In this document: piece by piece, positions 8,065 through 15,411 of the stretch | Position numbering within the stretch: position 1 is the stretch's first letter | Layout: each line of letters begins with the position of its first letter | Assembly (NCBI GenBank): GCA_023416275.1 | Contig: JAEZIB010000179.1 | Coordinates: 1-44,960 of the forward strand | Length of the DNA: 44,960 nucleotides | Direction of reading: 5' to 3' | From: Bacillota bacterium | GTDB lineage: Bacteria; Bacillota; Clostridia; Acetivibrionales; DSM-1351 | Program-made: the position numbers and the translations under genes | The notes under the pieces: generated by a model | What the model was told of the DNA's origin: nothing | The model's input: the letters and a program-made list of their open reading frames with translations, nothing else | Database searches by the model: none

Positions 8065-9072
8065 ATGAACTGGATACATAAAAACATAGCAGGAATTTTA
8101 TTTTGCTTTATTATAGCTGTAGTAGCAACACTTTTAGGAAATCAATTTCCAATTGTTGGCGGTTCAGTATTCGGTATAGTAATTGGAATTATTATAAACA
8201 ATACTATTGGAAAGCCCCTATGGACTGCTGGTGGAGTGAAATATACTTCAAAAAAAATTCTTCAGTATGCTATTATACTGCTTGGTGCAGGATTAAGTCT
8301 CAATCAGGTGTGGAAAACTGGTCTAGATTCTTTGGCAGTAATGTTGTGTACATTAATTTCAGCATTCATTGCCGCCTACACCATAGGAAAGCTTTTAAAA
8401 GTACCATTTAATCTCACCAGTTTAATTGGTGTTGGTACTGCCATCTGCGGCGGTTCTGCAATTGCTGCAGTTTCTCCTATAATAGAAGCGGATGAAAAGG
8501 ACGTTGCTTATTCTATATCAACTATATTTTTCTTCAACATCCTAGCAGTATTAATATTTCCACCGCTGGGTCACTTATTGGGATTTTCTGATAGCGCCTT
8601 TGGGCTATGGGCTGGAACATCAGTAAATGATACCTCTTCAGTTGTTGCTGCAGGTTATGCTTTTAGCAATGAAGCAGGTGCCTACGCTACCATAGTAAAA
8701 CTAACTCGTACTACAATGATAATACCTATATCTTTAATATTTGCACTGGTAACAATATTGAAAAAGAAAAAAGCTGCTAAGGCAGATGAAACTGTAAATT
8801 ATAGCTTAAAAAAGATATTTCCTTGGTTCATAATTGGATTTTTAGTAGCATCACTATTAAATACATTAGGTATATTCAGCGAAAGTATTGTAGCATTTCT
8901 ATCTGCTATAGGCAAATTTATGATTGTAATGGCTTTATCTGCTGTAGGTCTTAGTGCAAACTTTAAGGATATGCTTAAAACTGGTTTTAAACCTCTTTTT
9001 CTAGGTTTAATATTGTGGTTTGTAGTTTCAATTGTAAGTATTCTAGTACAGATGTCCACTGGACAAATATAA
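8065..9072 (+). CDS. YeiH-family putative sulfate/sulfite exporter (UPF0324)
   Basis: ATG 8065 is preceded by GGAGG at 8052-8056; an upstream TTG at 8050 has no site and is rejected. The ~335-residue product is almost wholly hydrophobic, with around ten membrane segments. It shows the family hallmarks GTAICGGSAIAAVSPII and WAGTSVNDTSSVVAAGYAFS. YeiH proteins are conserved inner-membrane carriers usually found beside LysR regulators and are annotated as putative sulfate exporters; direct transport data are scarce. Here the gene diverges from lysR and precedes a second candidate sulfur-anion exporter, which strengthens a sulfur role. The upstream region 7861-8064 has a TATAAT at about 7990. Confidence 0.86.
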   Translation: MNWIHKNIAGILFCFIIAVVATLLGNQFPIVGGSVFGIVIGIIINNTIGKPLWTAGGVKYTSKKILQYAIILLGAGLSLNQVWKTGLDSLAVMLCTLISAFIAAYTIGKLLKVPFNLTSLIGVGTAICGGSAIAAVSPIIEADEKDVAYSISTIFFFNILAVLIFPPLGHLLGFSDSAFGLWAGTSVNDTSSVVAAGYAFSNEAGAYATIVKLTRTTMIIPISLIFALVTILKKKKAAKADETVNYSLKKIFPWFIIGFLVASLLNTLGIFSESIVAFLSAIGKFMIVMALSAVGLSANFKDMLKTGFKPLFLGLILWFVVSIVSILVQMSTGQI

Positions 9073-9079
9073 CAAATAG

Positions 9080-9115
9080 CTCAAACTTTGCAGTTGAATA
9101 TACTGCTTAAATCCT
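9080..9115 (+). repeat. Repeat fragment shared with 24341-24374
   Basis: AGTTGAATATACTGCTTAAA plus ATCCT (9092-9115) is found as an exact 24-base reverse complement at 24341-24364. Its left side (CTCAAACT) resembles one arm of the dispersed palindrome. Confidence 0.65.
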
Positions 9116-9223
9116 AATAATATCAGGTGTGGCAGCAATATCAAATGAAAAGTTTAATAATTTTATAAGTTAGTTTGCTGCACAGCAAGCCTTTGGTAAT
9201 CTTGAGCATGGCTCTACTTTTCA

Positions 9224-9268
9224 TCCGAAAGTTGGGTTAGAAATAATTGTATGAATTAGTTGATGAAA
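9224..9268 (+). repeat. Dispersed intergenic palindrome, partial copy
   Basis: GAAAGTTGGGTTAGAAATAA followed by TTG.ATGAATTAGTTG matches the right half of the copies at 29610-29651 and 26560-26601. The left half is eroded. Confidence 0.5.
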
Positions 9269-9420
9269 TGAGTTTTTGCTCCATCAAAATAAAAGCAATT
9301 ATAAAAACAAACTATTGATAAGTTTAAGCACCGATAATTTCACTATATTTTTTATGCCGAAAGTCGGCGTAGGAGTCTAATATATAACTAAGTAAATGTA
9401 TTTGGAGGTTAGAATTTTTT

Positions 9421-10239
9421 ATGGAACAATTTTTATGGCTTATTCCTTTAGGTTTTATGGTGGGAACTTTTGGCACACTGATTGGAGCTGGCGGCGGATT
9501 TATATTAGTACCAGTCCTGTTACTGTTATATCCTGATAAAAGTCCTGAAACCATTACAAGTATTTCTCTTGCAGTTGTATTCTTCAATTCATTATCTGGC
9601 TCAGTTGCTTATGCAAAAATGAAAAGAATAGATTATAAATCAGGTCTGATTTTTGCCTTAGCAACACTGCCAGGCTCAATATTAGGTGCTGTTACTACTT
9701 CTATAATACCAAGAAATATTTTTAATATATTATTCGGAGTATTGCTAATCGCAGCATCAATATTCCTCTTGCTTAAACCAGAAAACAAAAATTCCTCTGA
9801 GAATAAGCAGTCAAAGAAACATATAAGCCGTACCCTTACAGATATTGAAGGCATTACACATACCTTCTCCTACAATCCTGTACTTGGTGTAATAATCAGT
9901 GTTTTTGTAGGATATCTATCCAGCCTTCTCGGAATCGGGGGTGGAATTATACATGTTCCTGTGCTGGTTCATTCCCTGAACTTTCCTGTTCATATAGCAA
10001 CAGCCACCTCCCACTTTGTTCTTGCCGGAATGTCTCTTTCAGGCACAATAGTGCATATTTTATCAGGAGCATTATCAAAAGGAGTTCTTCAAACTATTGG
10101 TTTAGCCATTGGAGTACTCTTTGGTGCACAGGTTGGAGCAAGGCTTTCAAAGCATATGGGTGGTAGCTTTATAATAAGAGGCCTTGCCATTGCCTTAGGA
10201 ATTGTGGGGGTAAGGATATTGTTAATGACAATTTTATGA
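9421..10239 (+). CDS. TSUP-family anion permease (TauE/SafE-like sulfite exporter)
   Basis: The 272-residue membrane protein has two homologous halves, each opening with the family's Gly-rich motif: GTLIGAGGGFILVPVLLLL near residue 18 and SSLLGIGGGIIHVPVLVHS in the second half. It starts at ATG 9421 behind TTTGGAGG. Members of the TauE/SafE/YfcA family export sulfite, sulfoacetate or related organosulfur anions, or act as general anion permeases. Lying downstream of a YeiH-type gene and its LysR regulator, it probably belongs to the same sulfur response. The 348 bp gap with repeats means it may have its own promoter. It converges with the ABC transporter gene at 10250. Confidence 0.86.
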   Translation: MEQFLWLIPLGFMVGTFGTLIGAGGGFILVPVLLLLYPDKSPETITSISLAVVFFNSLSGSVAYAKMKRIDYKSGLIFALATLPGSILGAVTTSIIPRNIFNILFGVLLIAASIFLLLKPENKNSSENKQSKKHISRTLTDIEGITHTFSYNPVLGVIISVFVGYLSSLLGIGGGIIHVPVLVHSLNFPVHIATATSHFVLAGMSLSGTIVHILSGALSKGVLQTIGLAIGVLFGAQVGARLSKHMGGSFIIRGLAIALGIVGVRILLMTIL

Positions 10240-10249
10240 CGTGGAATTC

Positions 10250-12052
10250 TTATCTTCTTTCCAAAATCTCCGATATCAAATCACCTCCTTGCATTTCTCC
10301 ATTTATGAGTTCAACCTCTGACCTATATAGTTTTTTATATATATTGTTCGTATGTATTAATGAATTGTGGTTGCCATAACCTGCTAGCTTTCCTTGATTC
10401 ATTACATATATAACATCGGCTTCAATTATTGTTGAAAGTCTGTGAGCTATTATAACTACAGTACAATCCTTGGCTATGGCATCAATAGCTTTTTTTATAT
10501 AAAATTGTGATTCATTATCCAAAGATGATGTCGCTTCATCAAAAAGAATTATCTTTGACTTTTTAATTAAGGCTCTTGCAATAGCAATTCTCTGTATTTG
10601 ACCACCAGAAAAATTAACACCGTTTTCCCCTATCACAGAATCATACTTATTAGGTAAAGCTTCAATGTACTCATGTATAAATGCCTTCTTACATGCGCTC
10701 TCTATTTCCAGTTGAGATGCACTTGAATTTGCAAGTAACAGATTCTCTTTTATTGATGTCATAAATAAAACAGGTTCCTGCCGTACAACAGAAATTTGCC
10801 TTCGCAAGTCTTCTTCTTTAATGTCATTTATGTCTATGCCATCAATTAAAATACGGCCTTCACAAGGGTCATATAGCTTAAGCAGCAAATTGAACAAAGT
10901 AGTTTTGCCGCTTCCACTGCTCCCTACTATCGCAGTCTTACTTTTTGCCGGAATATCTATAGTCAGATTATTAATTACCTGTGCTTTGCTGCCATAACTA
11001 AAGGATACCTTTTCAAACTTTATCTCACCCTCCAATATATCCACACTTTTTTCTCCGAATTTTTCAGCTTTATACGACAGCCCATCAATCAATAGAAATA
11101 TTCTTTCAATGGAGTTCATGACCTGTTGAAGATTAAGATTTAATTTGCTGATGTTCACTATTGAACTTGAAAACTGACCGGAATAAGAGTAAAAGGCTAT
11201 AAAATATTTAATATCCAATAAGCCCTTTATAACAAATAACCCTCCAAAAAAAGCTACTGCCATCTGAGAAAAAAAGCTTATAGCGCTTGATAATGCCTGA
11301 GACTTTGCACTTAGCAATGTAACATCCACTATCATTTTTTTTATTTTGCCAGATAAATAAATAAAGGAATCAAATTTCTCTTTTTTAACTCCCAGGCTTT
11401 TTATCTCTCTTATCCCCCAAATAACTTGTCCCGAATCACTATAATATTTATCATTTAGCTCTGATAACTCTTTATTCCTTATTCTTAATTTCCTACCGTA
11501 TTTATTAAAAATATAAAAGGATATGGGGAAAGTGAATATCACTATTAATGCTAATTTAATACTTATAGTAAATACTGTTATCCCTATAGCAATAAGACGT
11601 ATTATATCAACAATTGTGTTTAGTAGCGTTCCTGTAATAGCATTTGCGACTGCTGAAGCATCTCCATGTAATCTAGACATTAATTCCCCGTTGCTTAAAT
11701 CATCATAAGCCTTTACAGGAAGATCAAGCATAGCTTTATACATATCTTTTTTTAAGTTGAATATTATATTTTGGTTAAGTGAAGAAAAGACATATGACTG
11801 CAAATATGAAATAATGTTAGTAAGCATACCCAATATCATACTATACATTATATTAAGTGCAGCACCGTCCATGTTTTTTTGGAACAAACTGTCTAGTATC
11901 CTTCCCCAAAGCAATGGCATTGCTATTCCGGTACCAATTGTGCTAATAATACATAAAAGTGCAAATATAAATTTAGCCTTATAATTAAAAACATACTTCA
12001 GTACACGCTTAACTAAGACAACATCCTTTTGATTTAAGCTTTTAATCTTCAT
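10250..12052 (-). CDS. ABC exporter, fused membrane and ATPase domains
   Basis: The ~600-residue half-transporter starts at ATG 12052 (GGGGA about 8 nt upstream); an earlier TTG gives five extra residues. Residues ~20-310 form the six-helix exporter domain. The C-terminal nucleotide-binding domain has Walker A GSSGSGKTT, the Q-loop in VVRQEP, signature NFSGGQIQRIAIARAL, Walker B IILFDEATSSLD and the H-loop IAHRLSTI. It would act as a homodimer, or as a heterodimer with a partner encoded elsewhere, to export a lipid, drug or peptide. No peptidase C39 domain is present, so it is not a leader-cleaving peptide exporter. No neighbour indicates its cargo. Confidence 0.92.
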   Translation of the reverse strand: MKIKSLNQKDVVLVKRVLKYVFNYKAKFIFALLCIISTIGTGIAMPLLWGRILDSLFQKNMDGAALNIMYSMILGMLTNIISYLQSYVFSSLNQNIIFNLKKDMYKAMLDLPVKAYDDLSNGELMSRLHGDASAVANAITGTLLNTIVDIIRLIAIGITVFTISIKLALIVIFTFPISFYIFNKYGRKLRIRNKELSELNDKYYSDSGQVIWGIREIKSLGVKKEKFDSFIYLSGKIKKMIVDVTLLSAKSQALSSAISFFSQMAVAFFGGLFVIKGLLDIKYFIAFYSYSGQFSSSIVNISKLNLNLQQVMNSIERIFLLIDGLSYKAEKFGEKSVDILEGEIKFEKVSFSYGSKAQVINNLTIDIPAKSKTAIVGSSGSGKTTLFNLLLKLYDPCEGRILIDGIDINDIKEEDLRRQISVVRQEPVLFMTSIKENLLLANSSASQLEIESACKKAFIHEYIEALPNKYDSVIGENGVNFSGGQIQRIAIARALIKKSKIILFDEATSSLDNESQFYIKKAIDAIAKDCTVVIIAHRLSTIIEADVIYVMNQGKLAGYGNHNSLIHTNNIYKKLYRSEVELINGEMQGGDLISEILERR

Positions 12053-12504
12053 TTTTTGTCCCCACAATTAAAAATATTTATTAGAGCTATTATCTATTTG
12101 TTCTCTTTTGATTTTTCAGTCTATGCCTTGACAACTATTACAAATATAAAGTTCAATTTTGCATTGTCAAAATATTACTTAAAAAACAAGATTTTAAAAA
12201 TTAAATTCTATATCTAAAAAATTAGTTTATTAATAAAGATTAATTCAAGCTGCATTTTGTTCCATCTACAGAAATATTATCACAGTAATTTTTTTTAGGA
12301 TTGTATTTCTATTGAAATGTTTATGCAAATATTGTGACATTACTGCTAAATTTAATAAATATGACTAAAAATAGTTGATATAGGAAATCAGAATATGATA
12401 AAATGCTTACGGTTGCATATATTCACCTTAATTATTAAATATCTTGTATATTATTAAATTAATATTTAATATCCTGTCTTTGTTTATTTATACTGGAGGT
12501 ACAT
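12053..12504. other. Promoter region of the HTH/TPR gene set
   Basis: This 452 bp stretch between divergent transcription units is AT-rich and contains no gene. The best promoter candidate for the plus-strand set is at 12375-12404. A GGAGG at 12495-12499 serves the first gene. Confidence 0.45.
12375..12404 (+). promoter_or_regulatory. Candidate sigma-A promoter
   Basis: TTGATA (12375-12380) and TAAAAT (12399-12404) are 18 bp apart, about 100 bp upstream of the HTH-TM gene. The spacing and hexamers are close to consensus; there is no experimental support. Confidence 0.45.
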
Positions 12505-13608
12505 ATGAAGGACAATTCCCTTAATATCGACAATGTTTTAAATATTATTTTTAAAACCACTACAAAAAGCCCACAAATTTTCGCAGATTTTTATCTTAGA
12601 AAGGATATTTCTATAATATCAAGATGGAGAAACGGTACAATTATTCCAAAGACAGAAGACTTAAAAAAAATAGTTGAGTTTGTTTTAAATGAATCTACAG
12701 AAGTACAGCGTCTTGTAATTAAAGACGAATTATTATCAATATTAAAAAATAGTTCGTTAAAACAGAAGCTTAAGAGTTTAATAATTAAAAAAGAAACCCT
12801 TGAAGATTTTTTAATTGAATTATTGAGTGTCTTGACAATAGATTTTGATTTAAGTGAGGAAATAAAGTATAGCCAACCAGCTGCAAAAAAATATTTTACT
12901 CCAAAAAAACATTCTGTCAATACTGAAGATAATAGCCTAGAACAAGACCAAATGGATGACCAAGATAATATACCCTGCAATTATAGAGGCATCGTGAATT
13001 TTGACCTCTCCATAGATAAAAAAGGTAATATTACTTTAGATAATCCTATAAAAGAGCTAGCAAAAAAAACAAATCTTAATATAAAGGATATAAATAAAAT
13101 AAAAAACACAAAATATTTGTTGAATAAAGTAACATTAGTAATAGTCTTTTTCCTGCTTACCAGCTTTTTAATTTCTCAAGCATTAGGTAATAAGCAAAGT
13201 AATACTGGCTTAGAATCAGTTCCCTCTCAGAATTCTAAGGTTTTAGCTGCTCCTAAGCAATATAATATTGCAAATATAACTGAAAATACAATTGAAGATA
13301 AAATTTCTGGCATCGACAAACCAGCTGCCTATTCACCTGCTGAGTCCAGTGATACTAACTCTGCTTTATCAAAAAAAACTATAGTAGTTGAAAAAACACA
13401 AAAGAATAGTCAAACGAAGACGCCTCAAAAGGCTTCAAATAAAAATAACATTGAAATTGATAATAAGTCAGAATCAAATACTTACTCAAAGAACAACAAT
13501 GAAAATAGCAACAATAATATAGAAAATAGTAATAATAATATTAATATTAATGGCAGCAATAATAACATTGCAATAGGAAGCTCTACAATAATATTAGAAG
13601 GTGAATAG
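12505..13608 (+). CDS. Membrane-spanning HTH protein with Asn-rich extracellular tail
   Basis: The 367-residue protein has an N-terminal XRE-like helix-turn-helix (residues ~20-60; ISIISRWRNGTIIPKTEDLKK), a charged cytosolic linker and one transmembrane helix at ~209-227 (VTLVIVFFLLTSFLIS). An exported tail of ~140 residues follows, rich in Ser, Thr and Asn. The tail ends in Asn-rich repeats and the motif NININGSNNNIAIGSSTIIL. That ending resembles a short stretch in both downstream proteins (VKGNGNIIVAGNG and VNGNQNTVAKGFGN). The layout, with DNA-binding inside and a sensor outside, is that of a one-component membrane regulator, but no target is known. GGAGG precedes the ATG. It heads a three-gene, same-strand set. 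I do not recognise it as a named family. Confidence 0.75.
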   Translation: MKDNSLNIDNVLNIIFKTTTKSPQIFADFYLRKDISIISRWRNGTIIPKTEDLKKIVEFVLNESTEVQRLVIKDELLSILKNSSLKQKLKSLIIKKETLEDFLIELLSVLTIDFDLSEEIKYSQPAAKKYFTPKKHSVNTEDNSLEQDQMDDQDNIPCNYRGIVNFDLSIDKKGNITLDNPIKELAKKTNLNIKDINKIKNTKYLLNKVTLVIVFFLLTSFLISQALGNKQSNTGLESVPSQNSKVLAAPKQYNIANITENTIEDKISGIDKPAAYSPAESSDTNSALSKKTIVVEKTQKNSQTKTPQKASNKNNIEIDNKSESNTYSKNNNENSNNNIENSNNNININGSNNNIAIGSSTIILEGE

Positions 13609-13665
13609 TCCTTCTACATTTAAACAAATATAATGAATTTTTATCAATTAATTGGAGGAAGAGTT

Positions 13666-15294
13666 TTGAAAAGAGTTTCTAAAATTTTATTTTTTACTTT
13701 GCTTACATTTCAATTAATCCTTTTAATGATTAATTCTATACATGCAAAAGATAATTATATCTCTGTTAATTCCGATAAACCAATTTTAATAATGCCAAAA
13801 ATAATTGATAACACTCCTTATATCCCATTGCGAACTGCGCTAGAAGCTTATGGTTGGGAGCTAGCTTGGAATTCAGATAATAAATCAATAACTTGCATTA
13901 AAGAAGCTGACAAGATTATTTTTACAATTAATACTAGTACTGCAGTAATAAACAATGTTCAAACCTCTATTAATAGCTCACCAATACTAATTTCAGGTGT
14001 TACTTATATAGAGAGTAAGCTTTTGGCAACTCAATTCGGAATTAAAATCAGATGGAACAAAACAGATAATTTCATAATTGTATCAAACGATGTATACAGT
14101 AATATTGCCGTAAAGGGAAACGGAAATATTATTGTTGCTGGAAATGGTATTATTGTTAATATAATAGAACCCTATGGTATTGACACCTTAAATGACATGC
14201 TTGATTATGCAGATAGCATTCTAGTAAAAAAGCTAATAGATGATGCTATTATACAATACAAGAGTATATTGGAAAATATATCTTTGCATGAAAACCCTGA
14301 TATTTATGCTCATATCATGAATAATTTAGGTAATGCCTACGCCCTTAAATCAGAAATCAGAAATAAGATTACAAACATTAATTATGCAATAAGCTATTAC
14401 AAAAAAGCGTTAGAAATCTATTCCTCAGATATAGACAGTCATAAATGTTCAATAGCGTCAATTAATCTAGGCAATGCTTACAATGTTCTTTGGGAAGCCA
14501 CAAAAGAAGAAGGACTTCTAAAAATGGCATATGAATATTTTTCAAAGACCTCCTTTAATAATTTGTCAAAGAATTATGTCCTTGAATATGCTACTTTACA
14601 AAACAATATGGGCATAACTTATTTAAGGCTAAATCAAAAAAACTTATCTGAGGCAAGCCTACTGAAAGCATTGAGTATATACAATGACTATTTGAATATA
14701 TACAATTTTTCAGAAGCACCTCTTGAATGGGCTTCAATACAGAAAAAAACCGGAGATATTTACAAGTTACTATGCTCCCTCTCCCCATCTAATTTATATA
14801 TTCAAAGTGCAATTGATTCATATAAACAAGCCTTAAAGGTATTTACAGTTGAAAGCTATCCAAAGGAGTATGCGAAGCTTCATCAAAACCTTGGTGATGT
14901 TTTTTCAATTCAATTGGTACATGGGTATTATTCAGATAGCTTGGAAAAATTAGGTCATGTTGAAAATTCAACAGCTCTTACTTTTATTACTCAAATAGAT
15001 AATGTAAAATTGTCTGAATTAGCAAAGCCGGCATTACTTGCATTAATTAAAAACGAATACACTGAAAGCTTATTAATCTATACATTTGAAAAACATCCTA
15101 TTGAGTATGCATATAGTAATTATTCTCTTGCAACAATATATAGCCATTTAAATAAATTTCAAAATGAAAAAGAATACCTTTCACTAGCTCTTACTGCATA
15201 TAATAATTCACTAAAAGTCTATACTGAGCAAGAATATCCTGCTCTTAATCTCATACTTAATCAACAGCTTAATGAAATAGTCAGCAATAACTGA
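13666..15294 (+). CDS. Secreted copper-amine-oxidase-N-like and TPR protein
   Basis: The start is TTG 13666, six bases after GGAGGA; this gives a clean signal peptide (KRVSKILFFTLLTFQLILLM...IHA). Residues ~30-145 form two copies of the copper amine oxidase N-terminal-like fold (PF07833 type: YIPLRTALEAYGWELAWN and YIESKLLATQFGIKIRWN), a common module of Clostridia wall proteins that does not imply oxidase activity. Next comes the motif VKGNGNIIVAGNG, then roughly seven TPR-like units with the pattern 'YA..Q.NLG..Y..L'. It lies 57 bp after the HTH-TM gene. It is presumably a secreted or wall-associated scaffold. The role is inferred only. Confidence 0.72.
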   Translation: MKRVSKILFFTLLTFQLILLMINSIHAKDNYISVNSDKPILIMPKIIDNTPYIPLRTALEAYGWELAWNSDNKSITCIKEADKIIFTINTSTAVINNVQTSINSSPILISGVTYIESKLLATQFGIKIRWNKTDNFIIVSNDVYSNIAVKGNGNIIVAGNGIIVNIIEPYGIDTLNDMLDYADSILVKKLIDDAIIQYKSILENISLHENPDIYAHIMNNLGNAYALKSEIRNKITNINYAISYYKKALEIYSSDIDSHKCSIASINLGNAYNVLWEATKEEGLLKMAYEYFSKTSFNNLSKNYVLEYATLQNNMGITYLRLNQKNLSEASLLKALSIYNDYLNIYNFSEAPLEWASIQKKTGDIYKLLCSLSPSNLYIQSAIDSYKQALKVFTVESYPKEYAKLHQNLGDVFSIQLVHGYYSDSLEKLGHVENSTALTFITQIDNVKLSELAKPALLALIKNEYTESLLIYTFEKHPIEYAYSNYSLATIYSHLNKFQNEKEYLSLALTAYNNSLKVYTEQEYPALNLILNQQLNEIVSNN

Positions 15295-15339
15295 AAATTA
15301 TTTGTTGGATATGATAGACTACTTGTTTTGATAAAACTA

Positions 15340-15397
15340 CCAACTCTACTTTCTCAGCTGGAAATTGAAGTTATTAAAAATAGAAAGTCAGGTTAAA
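15340..15397 (+). repeat. Dispersed intergenic palindrome, copy in leader of TPR gene 2
   Basis: CTACTTTCTCAGCTGGAAAT at the left and AAATAGAAAGTCAGGTTAAA at the right give the same arms and centre as the other copies. It ends about five bases before the AGGAGG site of the gene at 15412, so it would be in the leader RNA if transcribed from upstream. Confidence 0.6.
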
Positions 15398-15411
15398 TAA
15401 TAGGAGGAAAT

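Larger units (their letters stand above)
9073..9420. other. Intergenic between yeiH and TSUP gene, with repeat fragments
   Basis: This 348 bp stretch has no gene. It contains a segment (9080-9115) whose last 24 bases recur exactly, inverted, at 24341-24364. It also has a palindrome-family fragment near 9224-9268 (GAAAGTTGGGTTAGAAATAA...) and another on the minus strand near 9312-9375. GGAGG at ~9404 serves the next gene. Confidence 0.5.

Noticed and set aside
10250..12052. ABC transporter as exporter for the Cys-rich peptides
   Set aside because: It is over 20 kb away, has no C39 peptidase domain, and nothing links it to that block.
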